Assembly (NCBI GenBank): GCA_026874595.1
Contig: CM049308.1
Coordinates: 25,132,367-25,196,366 of the forward strand
DNA: 64,000 nucleotides
Source of the DNA: Sipunculus nudus
Taxonomy: Eukaryota; Annelida; Sipuncula; Golfingiida; Sipunculidae
Reading direction: 5' to 3'
Made by a program: the position numbers and the translations under genes. Position 1 is the first letter of the stretch; each line of letters opens with the position of its first letter. Positions 13,293-27,100 of this stretch are shown here, piece by piece. The notes under the pieces were generated by a model. That model had not been told where the DNA came from. It was given only the letters and a program-made list of their open reading frames with translations, and made no database searches.

Positions 13293-14205
13293 TAGTTATC
13301 ATTATTTGTCTAGGTTTTATTTATGACTAATACTTCTTGGGTAGCTTGATATTTGACTTAGTCCATAAGGGCATCTTATAGTAGTGCATGCATAACAGGC
13401 CAGTTTCTTGAAATATAACCTTGTTAATGAAAATCATGACCCCTAATAACAGTGTGTTATTGATAACTGGAAATCTTGATAACAAGTGACACCCTCAATT
13501 TAAATCCCTGACAGACTACAGGGAGGTTTATCGACTATTAAATGTAGATAACCATTTGCCTGCCCGCCTGAATGACAGCATCTGGAGTAATGCTGACAGG
13601 CGGCATCAATTTGAGAACCCTATAGCCTAATAGAGTGCAATACAGGGGCCATAAATGACAAACTTAGACCAGATTTTCTGTTAATCCCTCCTGCTATCTG
13701 TCGGACACAATGTATTGACAGCAATAACTTTCTTGTAATGGATATTGGGGTTCTTGCTGGTTTTGTGTAAAGGGCATTGTTTTTTTTTTCATGTATTTTT
13801 AATCTGACATTCAAGTTGGAGTTTATTTAATATTTCAAGTCCAGTTTATCTTTTTCTTGCCAGATTTCTTGTTGAATATTATTCAGATTACTTTATTATG
13901 ACCTTAATCTACCTTCTGTGCCATGTAAAATTAGTTCATGTTGAGGTTATTAGAGGACATAATTAAATAGAAGTGTGTTTTGTCATAAAGGAACTGCTGT
14001 TATGCAGTTGGTAGCAATAATGGTTACAGATTTCTAGCCCAGGTGGTAAACATTTTATTAGGTATCCAGGCAACACAGAAAATCCTGATTCAAGTTTTAA
14101 TCAGGAATCTGTTTCTTTCCTAAGCCCCACTGTTGTGCACTCTCAATTAGTATTCAGCTAACATTTAAGATTCCACCTCAAGTCTTCATCAGAATTTATT
14201 TAGCT
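13293..14205. other. Intron stretch, nothing recognised
   Basis: Rab4 intron DNA with no exon, RNA gene or named repeat seen. Confidence 0.55.
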
Positions 14206-14600
14206 TATTGCCTCTGCCAGGAGGGTATATGCGTTCATCCCTGTTTGTGTGTGTGTTTTTGTGTGTGTTTGTTCACAACATAATTCATGCAATCATGAAT
14301 GGAATTTCATGAAATTTTCAGGGAATTTCGTAATTGTGGCAATGAAGAATACATTAGATTTTGGTGTGGATCCTGCACATGATCTGAATTCAGAAAGTCA
14401 TCAAACTAATATTTACAAATGAATAGTCACTAAGGCATGAATAAACCTGGGAATATGGGCCAAATAAGTGAATGCAAAGATGGTTTTTGAAGCATCCAAC
14501 AAAAGGGAACCCCCACATGGCGGCTTGTGAACAAACAGATACACTAACACACATGAACGGTAATGAATGTATATCTTCCTGGCAGACAACACTAGTTTTG
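14206..14600 (+). repeat. Interspersed repeat family R5, copy 2
   Basis: Starts ATTGCCTCTGCCAGGAGGG with TATATGCGTTCATCCCTG, then a (GT)-rich tract, GTTCACAACATAATTCATGC and the reverse complement of the blocks seen at 1079-1480. This orientation is opposite to the copies at 1079 and 42905. The overlapping open frames on both strands here are products of the repeat, not genes. Confidence 0.85.
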
Positions 14601-15051
14601 ACTCCAATACAGAAAAAAACCAATACTGCCAGTAATTGCCTTGAAAAACAAAGGGGACTGTTCAGAATATTCTCCAGTTTTCCTCAGTGTTTTTTACATT
14701 TTAGTGAAAAATTAAATTGGCAGAATTAGGTGGTAGGATGTGGTTTGGCAGGGGATATACGGACCTGATGGTATCAGGTTCAAACACGATTACTGCTGGG
14801 CATACGCAGTGGAATTTTAAATTGGTCACAAGAGATTCCATACAACTACTGTGACTTTTTGATTGTATCCAGCCTTGTGCATAGAAGCTAGTGGAAATCC
14901 GGCCATTTTGAAAATAGCATACATCTTGTCCATAATATATCTTCCTACATTGTTATACATTGTTTTCATCTTCATTCAATAGAGAATATCAACTTCAGTC
15001 AGTGTTAGGATAATCAATACAAATGTGTACTGGTATTTATATAAATATTAT

Positions 15052-15055
<4 letters not shown>
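14601..15055. other. Intron stretch, nothing recognised
   Basis: Rab4 intron DNA with no supported feature. Confidence 0.5.
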
Positions 15056-15099
<44 letters not shown>

Positions 15100-15102
15100 A
15101 AT
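15056..15102. repeat. (TA)n microsatellite with (CA) end
   Basis: About 15-16 TA dinucleotides, then ACACACACA. Simple repeat in a Rab4 intron. Confidence 0.97.
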
Positions 15103-15109
15103 CAGGGCT

Positions 15110-15705
15110 CCTAAGAGGCTCTGGAAGAAATATAGGAAAAATATTTTAGGAATTTTTAGCCAGAAATTTATGAAAGTATAGGAGTTTTTAGAAATTTAAT
15201 GCCAGAAAGATAAAAAAAAATATAGGAGTTTAAAGAATTTTTAGCCAATATGAAAGATGTAGGAGTGACATTTTGAGCAAATTTTTAACCAGAAATATAG
15301 GAAAAATATAGAAGTTTTTAGGAATTTTTAGACAGAAATACAGGAAAAATATAGCTGTAGGCATTTTCACTGCTCAGTTGTGTTTTACTTGATTTGTCAT
15401 AATGACCACAAGTTCTCCCATCAGTACCTAAAAGTCTGTTTAAAAGGTTAAAATGGCTGCACAAGTGTGACTATACAACACCTGTATGTAAAGTTCTAAG
15501 AAAGAGCTGTATGTTTTCAACAATGACAGGTCTATTTGGCAAATTAATAATTATTAAATATACACCAATATATCAAAATGGCTTTGCAGTGAAAATGATA
15601 CAGGAAAATATAGGAGATTACAGTGTATGCTGGATCATTTAGGAAATTATAGGATATATTTTTCTATCAGGAAAATATAGGAAGTACAATAAATAAAGGA
15701 GTCAG
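15110..15705 (+). repeat. Degenerate minisatellite built on ATATAGGA / GGAATTTTTAG
   Basis: Units combining AAATATAGGAAAAATAT, AGGAATTTTTAGCCAGAAAT or TAGGAGTTTTTAG recur irregularly between 15120 and 15370 and again at 15600-15690. Spacing is about 35-60 bp and the units are diverged. The middle part (15370-15595) lacks them. Confidence 0.7.
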
Positions 15706-16094
15706 TGGAAGTCCTGATACATTTAATAATGCAGAATGTTTTAATATTGACATATGTTGAGATATTTTAATTTGGAAAGACATCCCTTCATATCTATGGC
15801 CTGAAATTTCACTTTGATTCGCTTTTAATCTTCTAAGGTTGGTTGATATGAAGGTTTTTATGCTAATAAATCTCAGTGATTGCAAATATCAAGGCTTTAA
15901 TTATGATAACTGAATGCCCAGCTGAAAAGGAATATGATGTATCTTTTTTGCTTTAATTATTTTATCAATAAGTACTGAAAATTTTACTTTTACCTCTCTT
16001 CTTCAGACAGCTATGTCACATTATATGCACACTGAGGTAATCAGTGAAAGAAAATTATTTCAGGTGCATTTTGTTGTTTTAAACATCTATAAGT
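15706..16094. other. Intron stretch, nothing recognised
   Basis: Rab4 intron DNA with no supported feature. Confidence 0.5.
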
Positions 16095-16342
16095 TTTAAG
16101 AAATGTTAAAACTAGGCCTCAGTTTCCTGTTTTTATGTGCAACTTATGGAAATAGTTTCATGTTTTAAATGTAGCCTTACTAAAATTGTAGTTTCCTGTT
16201 CTTAATCCAATCTTGAAAACCATGTAAAGAATTTTGCACAACCTGTTAAAAGTAATGTAGTTTCTTGTTTGTATAAAACCTCAGGGAAATATAGTTTCCT
16301 GTTAAGCAAAATTGTTTAGAAAAAAGTATAAATTCCTTTTTT

Positions 16343-19300
16343 AGCTCAGCTGACTGTAAGTCATCTGACCTATAGCGATCACCCTTTGTCCGTCTTCCGT
16401 CGTCCGTCTGTCTGTCCGTCTGTCCATCCATCAGTTAACCTAGCACAAATCGTAACCGCTGGACCTAGAAACTTGTAACTTGACATTCTGAGAGGTCCAT
16501 GAAAAATCTCCTTGGAAACCAGAAATGAGGTCTCTGTAACCCATATCCTTCGAGCTATGGAGCACCAAAGTACCCCCCAGAATAGTAAAAAATTTCATAA
16601 AAAAACTTCAATATCTCATTAACTACATCACTGATGGTCATGATTATTGGCATACATATTAATCATGAGATGTTCCATCAGTTCCTGCAGACTGGTGACG
16701 CCACCTATATTTTTCGATTTTTTACGAATTTTTAGCTCAGCTGACTATAAGTCATCTGAGCTATAGTCGTGGTCCATTGTCCGTCGTCCGTCCGTCTGTC
16801 CGTCCGTCCGTCCGTCCGTAGATGTGGCACGTTTTGAAACCGTAAGACCTAGGAATCCAAAATTCGGCATAATGTTAGATGTCCCCAAGATCTCCTACCA
16901 AGCCGAAAACTGGGTGTTTGCAACTTTGTTCCTTTGAGAAATTAAGGAAAAACCTCAATTTTTTATTAAAAACCTATTTTCACACTTCAGGACTATCTAA
17001 TATCAAAACCACTCATCTGTTTTACCTCATATTTACCATAAATATTCCTCTATATAGTTCCTATGTACATGCCAGAAATTATGTCTGTATTATTTAATTT
17101 TAAAAAGTTATGGGCCCAAACATAATGCAATTTGTAAAAAATCAGAAAAGATATTTGATCACTTAACACAAAAAATGTTAATGCTATGGACCTTTTTTCC
17201 AGTTATATAACTTTAATTAATCAAAATTAAATTGTATACCCAAAATTAGATGAAAATCTTTTAAATTTTTTAAAATATTAATAAAAATAAAAAATTAGTA
17301 CCTTAAATTTTGCCCAACTTTGACCATGGCACGTTTTTTTCCTGTAAGTACTGTGGATTTAATTTTCACAGCATGTTTTTGTTAGCATTTCAACTGTAAA
17401 CACCAAAAATTTGAAACCAGTTGATCAAAAACTGTAGATTTTAATCAAGTTTTTAAGCACCATGTAACATATTGTTTACATCAAGCTAGTGTTATGCAGT
17501 TTGCAAGAGCTCAGCTCCCCAGCTTCAGCTCTAAGTTCCTTAAATTCGGCATACAGTTAGATGTCTCCAAAATGCCCTACCATGCCAAGAATTTGGTCAC
17601 TAGGACATTCGAGATATTAATGAAAAACTTCATTTTTCCATTAAAAACCCATTGTTACACTTCAAGACTGCCTAATATCAAAACCACTGATCTGACTTTA
17701 ATCATAAATAATATACATATTTTTCATTCTCTATGCACATGCCAGAATGATGTCAGTATTGTGTAATTGTTTTAAGTTATGGGCCCAAACATAATGCACT
17801 TTGTAAAAAATCAAGAAATATATTTACTCCCTTAACAAGAGCATTGCTGAAGCTAGAGATTTTTTTGTCAGGGATGTAACATTATTTAATCAAGATTCAA
17901 TTGAATACCCAAAATTAGTTCTGAATTTTTCAAATTTTATTTAGTATAAATATAAAATTAGTACCTTAAATTTTGCCCAACTGTGACCATGGCACGTTTG
18001 TTTCCCGTGAGCACTGTTGATATAATTTTCATATCATGCACACATAAGCATTTCAGCTTTTTAGTTTAGAAAGCTGAAAGAAATTGGCCAAAAATTGTAG
18101 CTTTTATTAATGTTTTTTATGAGACCCTGTCAGACTTTGGCTCTCTCCAGCCCCTCTTGAGTCACCTGTATGTTGACCTTGTTGACCTTTCATCAAATTA
18201 TGCATGCTTGAGGCGAGGCATACATGGAATCCAGGCAGCTTATGGCAAGCCACAGTTGATCCAGGTGTCCAACCCAACTCATCTAGTAGTTTTAACCAAG
18301 AACATAACAAAAAACAATAAATTAATAAACTTTTATTGGTTTTTAATAACAAATTAAAGAAAAATAGAAAAGAAATTTGTTAGTTTATAATAACAGGAAA
18401 TTAACTTGCAGTTACTGATGATATAAGAATCTTGTATCGATGGGTAGAATGTCATATATTCCAAATAACACCATGCAGTCACCTATGGCATTTTTCAGTT
18501 CAATTTTAATGATAAAGAAGTGAATCATATTATTCATTACTAATCATTAGGGATCATATGAAGGAAATTAGACAAAGATGCAGTTCATAATATTAATCTA
18601 GATTCCTGCTGTGTCTAGTGTGTACATTGATGTGAAATTAGTCCAAAATGAATTTTTTACAGTGTATTTTTTAATATAAATAAAAGCCATAAAACCAGGT
18701 ACTTATGATCATTATTTAAATGTGTGAATTTTGTATATTCTGGATTCTCAACATCATTGTTTGGTGAAAACTGAATAAATTCCAGACATGGTGCAAATAC
18801 TTTGTAATTGTATTTAAATACGAATATGATTTTGTACTCCATTATAAAATTTCTTGCATAAAGAATGGGAATTCAGGTAAAAATGAAAATATATGAATAC
18901 TCGTGCAAATACTTTCAAAATGTATTAATGAATGCATTCATGAATATATTCTTTAATAGTATTTTAATAATCATATCAGTTATATTTCATTTTAAAAAAT
19001 CATATGATTCTCTTATTATTTTTAATAAAAATTATATTTGGGACAATATTTGTATTTTTTTTAATAAATAGTTAAACTCTTATATTATATGTTCTGCTTA
19101 TAAGTTATATGGCCAAGTCAAAATCTGTGTGACAATAGTACTCCATTTGTTAATAAAATAAATGAAATCAATCCTCTTCCCTGTCTCCAAAGGTACTATC
19201 AAAATCATACATAAGCTAAACAACAACAACTCATAATACAGCTTATATTAATTACCACACAAAACCAGCATGTGCCTCATTTCAAAATAATATTTTTTTA

Positions 19301-20183
19301 TCATATATAACAGCTGAGCGTCGTGACCCATAGGTCCCTTGTTTTCTCTATTTTTGAGACCTTTAAAAATGTGGACATCTGTTAACAGGGCACAAATCAT
19401 AAAGACTGGACCTAGAATCTTCATATTTAACATTCTGAGAGGCCTATGAAAAGTCTCCATGGAAATCAGAAATTAGGTCTCTGTTGCCCATATCCTTCGA
19501 GCTATGGGCCCCAAAGTACCCCCAAGAATAGTGAAAAATTTGATACAAAAACTGCAGTATCTCAATAACTACAACACTGATGGTCATGATTTTTCGCATA
19601 CATATTGATCATGAGGTGAACCATCAGTTTCTGCAGACTGGGTGCGCCACCTCCATTTTTTTTCAAATTTTTACGAATTTTTTTCTCTATTTTTGAGACC
19701 TTTTAAGATGTGGTTATCTGTCAACAGGGTACAATTAGTAACAACTGGACCTAGAATCTTCATTCTTGTCATGCAAGGAGGCCTATGAAAAGTGTCTGTG
19801 GAAACCTGAAATTAGGTCTCTGTTTCCTATATCCTTCAAGCTATAGGACTCCGAAGTATCCCTCAGAATAATGGAAAATTTGATACAAAAGCTGAAGTAT
19901 CTGAACAACTAATGCAGAGATCACCATGATTCTTTGCATGTATATTGACCATTAAGTGTTTTTATTAGTTTCTGCAGACTGGTGGAGCCACCTGTATTTT
20001 TTTTAAGTTTACGCATTTTTTCTTTATTTTTGAAATATATATAAATGCAGACACAGTCTTGGCCTGTTGGTAAATCTGTTTGATGCTTCAGTTGAATGGG
20101 TATATACTACTATTCAGATGATAAAATTTCCTTTTGCAAATCTCTTCCTAGTCAGCTGAGTGTCATGACCCATGGGTCACTTG
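16343..20183 (+). mobile_element. Family R1 element with nested R2 element (composite copy 2)
   Basis: Same architecture as 3270-8066. The R1 5' part (16343-16733) and 3' part (19342-20183) flank an R2 element at the identical R1 position (ACGAATTTTT / TTTTCTCTAT). The R1 3' end is AGTCAGCTGAGTGTCATGAC, then CCATGGGTCACTTG. The R1 array here is shorter (about 840 bp against 1.8 kb). Lies in the Rab4 intron between the second and third visible exons. Confidence 0.85.
16734..19341 (+). mobile_element. Family R2 element nested in R1 (copy 2)
   Basis: Near-identical along its length to 3624-6254, including the (TCCG)n tract (about 16785-16818), both internal blocks, and the 3' end GCTGAGCGTCGTGACCCATA with GGTCCCTTG. 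Open frames are short and lie in the same places as in the other copies; none resembles a protein family. Confidence 0.85.
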
Positions 20184-21085
20184 TTAAATAAAACATCCTG
20201 AAAAAGGCTTAAATTTTTTGTTCCATTTTCTGAATGAAACCTACATAAGTAATACAGTTTCCTGTTTAAATTTGATCTTTTAGAAATTAATCATTTCTTG
20301 ATTCCTCTTTTAAGTAAAACTTTAGTTTCTTACATTAATTAAAACTCTTGGATAAGAAAAGTGTCTTGTTCTTTATTAAGTGCAACTTTAGTGCTCCAGC
20401 TGCATAAAGGTTTTAGAACTGTTGCTCTTACTAGCCTGAGGTGCATTTTCTGAAAGTTGGCAATTTGCTCTACAAAATGGTATAAAAAATACAGAAATTC
20501 CCCAAACTGGTTGCATTTAAAAGATGTAAGAACAATTTATATAATTTACAGTTTATATATTTTTTACTTAAAAATGCTATTTCTCAGCTATTTTTGGTTC
20601 AGAACTTTCCATTTTCACTATATGGAGTAAAATTTGTATTTCTAAAACCTGTATTTTTATATTTTGCCTATCTTTAATGGGACTCCTTTAATTTTTAGGG
20701 GAAAATTTAAAAAAATAATTAACCGCATGTACATTTAAACTTTAATACCCCATAAAATCATAATTTAGAAAGTTAACACCTCATATAAAAATAAATATCC
20801 AGCGGTTGTACCTATTTATTTTAACATGATGTGCAGAGGTATTCTGTAGTGTTAACAGGTATGCTGGAATAAATAATTTTTGGTGAAATATAACAGTTTG
20901 TAAAATATTTTGCAAAAACTGAAACAACATATACACATGCTTATGAAACAGACCTGAGACCTGAAATAAAATTTTAGGAATATGATTCAGTTTCCTGTTT
21001 CAAATTACATCACTAAGTGTATTGATTCTTTTTTTAAATACAACTGTGAAGAGGCAGTGTAGTTTCCTGGTTTCAATAAAACCTA

Positions 21086-23580
21086 AAGAAAACCACATGT
21101 GCTACAAAAAAGTCCATGTCATCAACCTTCTGTTTTGTGGTCCATTAAAATTGTCCCAGCAGGGGCCCACCAGGAGGACCATAAGGCATGGTTTGCTTAA
21201 AGCAGGGGGCCAAGCTGGCTTCTTGTATTGTAATGGCTGTATAAAGCTGTGCTGGTACTGTTCAGGGGTTCAGTGCTGTCTTTGTTTGAATAATTGATGA
21301 TCTAGCACAAACTACAAGCATATGATAATGAATTAGTTATAATGAAAATAATTTAGATAGAAACTGTCAGATAGACTATACTGCCTTTTTAACCTATAAA
21401 TAACAGCAGTGCTAGCTGGTAATTCCATTTCAATTTAATGTATCAGTATAAGGAAAACTTAAGGTTTTCAAGGACCTGACTTAGTATGGCATTGAAATAA
21501 AAAAAATATAGGCAAGTTAAGAAACAAAAATAATAATACGATCTTGTAACGGAATTCCATTTTTGTATTCCATTTTATTTCTTTTTTTTTTGGTTCCATT
21601 ATTTTATTTTAGGAAAGTAATTAGCCATTAGATCTTTCTGTTGAATACTTATGCTGGAAATTTATCATTGTAGTACTAGTGTTAAATAACGATGAAGTGT
21701 AAAGCCACAGTTGGCGAAGAGGTTCTTGTGTTGCTGAAGAACTAAATAATTCTAAATAAGTCCTAGAAACATCAAATAATAAGCCATGTACAAGACAGCT
21801 GGTGGTAATTAGCATTTACAGGACTTATTGTTGAGAGTGCTTGTCCCAAAGGAGGTTTGTAGTTGTTAAACCAGAACTAAGGTCGATCTGGACGACAAGA
21901 AATCCGGGTCAACAAGGATGGGCAGAATTGGCATTTTGTTGGTTCAGGCAGCAGATTCCTGATGAAAATGCCTTCCGGCAGAATAGTCTCCAGGCGGCTT
22001 TGGTCTTAATCATCGATTTTGTCCATTATGAGCTGAGCTGGTGGTAGGTTGGAGGTATGCCTATGTATTGATCTGTAGGCTTGTATCGCTGCAATGATTT
22101 GCTGTTCACTCATCACTCACTTCTCTTTGATTTCCTGTGACTGCCGCAGTCACTGCTATGGAAGTGTAAGACTGGGAATTTCAGCTTCATAGGCTGTCTC
22201 AGCTGCTAAAACAGCTGTGCCAGTCTCCTGGCAGGCTCGGGATAATCATGTGGCAGGGATTTGTACTTGTGATCTGACAGAATGATTTTACACTTTGCTG
22301 TTTGAAATCTGATATTAAGTCTGTTGAGACCCAGATCACAGCACCAAATGATCCCAGGTGATTGAATCATAAAGTTGCTGATAGACAGTTTCCTGATATT
22401 GTCCCAAAATGGATAATGTGATCTGATTGTCTAGTTCAAAACTAGTTCTGCAGAAGACATTATAACCCCTTTCTTTAGAGAGATTGTAAAGAAAAACAGA
22501 CTGCTATATCCAGCATCTTAACATTTTCATGAAACCCATTATAAAGCATTGGCTTCAACCATTAATAATCTATGTCATACGGGTCAACCATGCCAGTAAA
22601 GATTCATGTCTCATTAACAAAGCTGAGGTACTGCCCATGTTCCACAGATTCATCAAAATGTCTCCTATTGCTTTGTTGATACGTCTAAATATAAAAGGAT
22701 ATTGCTTCCTTTATAAATGTTAATTTTCTTTAAAGATTTTATATCTGAAGTAACTATTATGTAGTGTATATCAGTATAATGGAGGGGGGGGGGGGAGGGG
22801 CTTTGAAGAAGTGCAATTAAGATAGTGTTGACAGTCTGTTATTGATCTGTGCACTTACTATGATCAGCAGCTCACCTTTATTAGACTGTTCTCAGACAAG
22901 AACAATCTGAACAAAATGGATGGATTTTGAATAAAAACTTAAAAATTATCTTATCCTTATATCAAGGATACTTAAGCTTAACATATTTGTTGTTTATCAT
23001 ATATTTATTCATAATCTGGTTTAGAAATTATGGTAATTTGTCTGATGCTTATCATCTCTTCACTGAATATAGGGGTCATGCATTTTTGTGAGGACAGAAG
23101 CATGCATTGATATATATTTGTGAATTAGGGGCTTGCAAAGATGCAGTATATACTGTAAGCATGCATATTGGTAAAAGGTTTTTGATTCAATTCAGTCAGC
23201 GACTATCGCCTTTCAATTCAATTCTCAATTCAGTAATTGTTACTAGTTGTAATATTCTGTTGGAGACATATATCTCCCTAGTGTTTTTCTTCCCATTTAA
23301 TAATATGATGATCATTGAAATGCACCTAAGCATTTACATGCTTGGATCAAGTAATATTATGAACTCTCATCCATAACTATGCTAACATATACAGTGAAGG
23401 ATACAACAGTGCTCACTACATCATACATGCATGGTCATCTGGCCCTACAAGTATGAATTATAGAACAAAAAGGTATGAAAGTGACTGTAAATACAATGAT
23501 TGAAAATAACTAATTGCTTGATTTGATAATTGATTAATTAATGGCTTCAATTCAAGTCATGGATTAGCCAATGCATTTTT
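21086..23580. other. Intron stretch, nothing recognised except a poly-G run
   Basis: Rab4 intron. A run of G broken by one A lies at about 22783-22799. No splice-flanked conserved frame, RNA gene or named repeat was found. The frame at 21841-22047 has no family resemblance. Confidence 0.5.
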
Positions 23581-23815
23581 ACAGCCCTGGTGTGTAATCA
23601 TCCCCATTCTGGGTCATAACACCAAGGAAGCCCCCAAGACCCACTCATATGTGAGCTATACACAGCTGTGGGGCACAGCCTTCCCATAAAGCCTGCAGAG
23701 CCACCCTGGGTGGGGGCAGACCGTGAAAATCTCACTGCCTCAGCTGAGATTTGAAGTCAAGACCTCCAGGCTTTGAGTCCTTTATTCTACCCCTGAGCCA
23801 CAGAAGCTGGTGACA
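23581..23815 (-). mobile_element. tRNA-derived SINE, minus-strand copy
   Basis: The reverse complement begins AGCTTCTGTGGCTCAGGGGT with AGAATAAAGG. TGGCTCAGGGG fits a Pol III box A. About 40 bp further on, GACTTCAAATCTC fits box B. The body (GAGATTTTCACGGTC, GGCTCTGCAGGC, TGTGCCCCACAGC, GATTACACACC) matches the plus-strand copy at 47700-47985. A tRNA-like head with internal promoter and a family-specific body define a SINE. Confidence 0.85.
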
Positions 23816-24023
23816 TCATTTTATCCTGTATCTTTAATTACAGGCACTGTGCATGAAAAATGGTCATGTGTCAATTTTAGCCTATATATGTAAATACCCA
23901 TATATGCAGACAGACCTAGGAAACACCACAGTTACAAAATCATATGAGTGATTTGTACCCTTGCATGTGCTCATGGAACCAGCTGTCATCTGAGAAGTAT
24001 AACATTTTTATTTTTCTTTACAG

Positions 24024-24178
24024 TAGGGAGACATACAATGCATTGACCAACTGGTTGACAGATGCACGGACACTGGCCAGTCCAAACATTGTGATATTAT
24101 TGGTCGGCAACAAAAAAGACTTGGAAGCAGAGAGAGAAGTCACATTCCTAGAAGCAAGTCGTTTTGCACAAGAAAATG
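24024..24178 (+). CDS. RAB4: Rab4 small GTPase, third visible exon (NKxD motif)
   Basis: Encodes [20 protein letters not shown], then [20 protein letters not shown] and [11 protein letters not shown], plus split codons. GNKKDL is the G4 motif that gives guanine specificity. [15 protein letters not shown] and [15 protein letters not shown] are signatures of Rab4 (Rab14 has STYNHLSSWLTDAR and REVTYEEAKQFAEEN-like forms). The acceptor is TTCTTTACAG and the donor GTATGT at 24179. The reading frame continues as GAG with the first two bases of the next exon. Confidence 0.97.
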
Positions 24179-24179
24179 G

Positions 24180-27100
24180 TATGTTCAAGCTCAGTATCAG
24201 AAGTAAGAATTAAATAATGCAGGCCTGATTTGGTTCAGTGTGTCCTTTCTATTTCTTTGGATTCTGCTGTTATGATATTAAGACACTACAGTAAAAGGCG
24301 AAGACAGATGGGTGGTTTGGGCTCCGCAGTCTCCGCTGGGAATTCCTATCATTGCTAGGAGAGTGGGTTGTAACTAATAAATATGTTCATAATAAAAAGT
24401 TGGATACACAATGTTGGAACAGACTATAATAGACAGTTAAGATAGGAAAACTGCAAAAAGAAGGTGTCTTCAATTATATAAGGGATAAACCTTCCCATTC
24501 CTATGTACATTAAGTTTTATAAAGTGTCTGTAAGATTTGCTTACTTGTTGATGTACTGGTAAATACAGTGGAAAATCTCATTCAAATCTAACCACTTATA
24601 TATGTTCAAGATTCCTTAGCAGAAACACTATAAAAGTTAAAGCTTTGCAGTAGAAAATTCATTCAACCAGATTTCAGTCTAGTGCTGCTCACCTCATTAA
24701 AACAACCATATTTTTTTAGGGGAGCAGAGGCATGGAAATTCACACTAATGGCTGTAATTTGTAGCTATACAGCTTAGTTTCCTTTGTATGGAATGCGGAT
24801 AAAATGGCTATTGACTAAATAAATAAGTTGAGATTCCTTATGTGCAGATCCGGCATGCAAAACAAATCGCTACATGTAGCAATTTTTGCAGGTTCAGTTT
24901 GGTATCCAGGGGCAACACAGAGTAAATATGCATGCTGCTGTGCCGGTACATATGAAATGTCTCAACATGCATTCCACATGCTGCATTCCGCATGCTGCTT
25001 TCCATAACCTTTACAAAAGGAATCTTAGCTTTATGCAGTAGTAGTTCACTGGTGCACCGGTACATGGCAATACAAAGGAAAATATTGTATCGATCATCAA
25101 ATGTCCCTGTATGAATACATTGTCAATACATGACCATCCAACAGAGAATCCGACATTAAACTAATGACCTCTGACATTTGATAATTGTCAGCAGCCCAGG
25201 CCAGTGTGTGGAAGGCAAAACATTATAGGTCAGAAATCAGTAAATTGGCATCTATTTGGTTAACCACTGCAAAATTAAACAAACTGAAGGGATCCCTTGT
25301 AATTTAAATTTTTGTTTAAGAATTGGGTCCATGGCATGGCAAATGTGATATGTATGTTATGTAACTCTGGAAGAGAAAAGACTTGAAATCTGAATTCTGA
25401 TAATACTTATGTGTATATATACAATGTGTCAGATTATGTATCATTACACCCCAGTGCTTGACTTGTACTTTTTTCTGACTCTTAATATTGCTCTGCATGT
25501 GAAATAAAAAATTTTCAAAAGCTCAGTAATAATCTACCATTTAGTTCCTATGGTAAGCTGTGTTTCCAAGTGCACTTATGTACGTATATGCATGACTTGG
25601 CAAAAGTATATAGTAATACAGCTGATATAACAGATGGTCCCAAAAGAGGCTGAAAAGGTGTGAAAACATTTTACCGGAATACCTGAGTTCACGCACACCT
25701 ATGCATGAAAATCACTCTTGTTGCTATTTTCACGCATATAAGCATATAGGCATGTCTGGTAACAGACACATGGAACTTCACAGTTACCAAATTAAGCGAT
25801 TTTTCACACATATACACACATTTAAACAGCTTTAACAATAATCCTCATTCAGTAGACAGTGTCATCAGATCATAATAGCATCCTTAAGATAGCATGGTTT
25901 GCAAAATGCCTGTATCTAAATTCAGTCTATTAGTTGTTTTAAATTCATTATAGACCCCATAAAGTATACATTATTTTGAACCTGATACAGTTTTATTTTT
26001 GATGTTATGCATAATTCTGAACTTTACAATCATGTTTACATGATATTTAAACTTTTTAAAAATTTTAAATTTTTTTAAAAGATACACTAATTTAAGAATA
26101 ACATTAAACCTCTTTATAGTGGACTAATATTAAACTACCTGACACTAATTCAAAAGCCATATTTTAGTTTGTCCTGTATCATGTTTCTGTCTACCTTAAA
26201 ACTAAAATTTTAAATATCTAGTCAATAATAATTAAAAATTTTATTTTTTAACAAGAACAAACAAAAAATTTTAAACATGTAAAATATATTTACACATGAA
26301 ATACCAGCATCTGACTGGCAGACCTCTATTGATTTGAGACCTTATATAATTTGACATGATCTGCTTCAGAGATTTCCAATGATGATTATATAGCTACAGT
26401 ATCAAATATATCCTGGTACTAGTGGTAGCCATGACTGTCTTTTTTTTTTATAAAACTCAAGTATATTACAGAGAGTCATTGAGAAACGCTTAAGCTGGCA
26501 TAGCCATGTCTCACAAACACTCGTGGAATATGAAACATTTTGGGTCAGCGACCTGGGACATTTGTAGCACGTAATTTATATGCGCAAGTCAAACGTGACT
26601 CCATGATTGTGGCATATCGCTCCTGTATCTGAGTATTTGATGTATTGATGTTTTGGTTATAAAGTTTTCATGTAGCTATGGTTCCAAGGGACCAACAGTG
26701 TGCCATTCTCACAGGAAATGGCGGGGACGTCATTGTACCGTGATGTGTAAATTGAAATCAGGTTTAGTTTTAGACTGACGTCAGGTTCATTACACCAACA
26801 TCAGAATTAATTATGTTTTTGTAGCTGTTGATTGGTCTTGTGTTTTCAGCGTTACTGAAAAAGATCAAACAAAAAAATCTCAGTGAAATTTGTTGAAGAG
26901 TCAAATTTTTTGGTAATTTGGATCACCATTATTTGTTTTTTTTTTTTAAATATACTCTAAGTTATTCCTCGCTCAGAGCAAGATTACGTCATTCACTGGT
27001 ATTAGGGCAAAGCTTGGAGGTCACTTTCTGAACAGTTTGATTAGTTCCTGTGCTTGCATGTTACACAGGTTAAATTAGGGCTGCTAAAAGCATTAAAACT

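Larger units (their letters stand above)
16095..21085 (+). repeat. Degenerate ~34-bp minisatellite split by a transposon
   Basis: TAGTTTCCTGTT-like cores occur near 16121, 16154, 16191, 16259 and 16293, a spacing of about 33-37 bp or twice that. They resume at about 20257, 20289, 20326, 20358, 20987 and 21058. The interruption is the composite element at 16343-20183, so the array is older than that insertion. Between about 20370 and 20980 the motif is hardly recognisable. Confidence 0.6.

Noticed and set aside
24024-24213. Rab4 exon extended into 24179-24213
   Set aside because: Conserved Rab4 sequence stops at 24178 at a GTATGT donor; the extension meets a stop and is intron.
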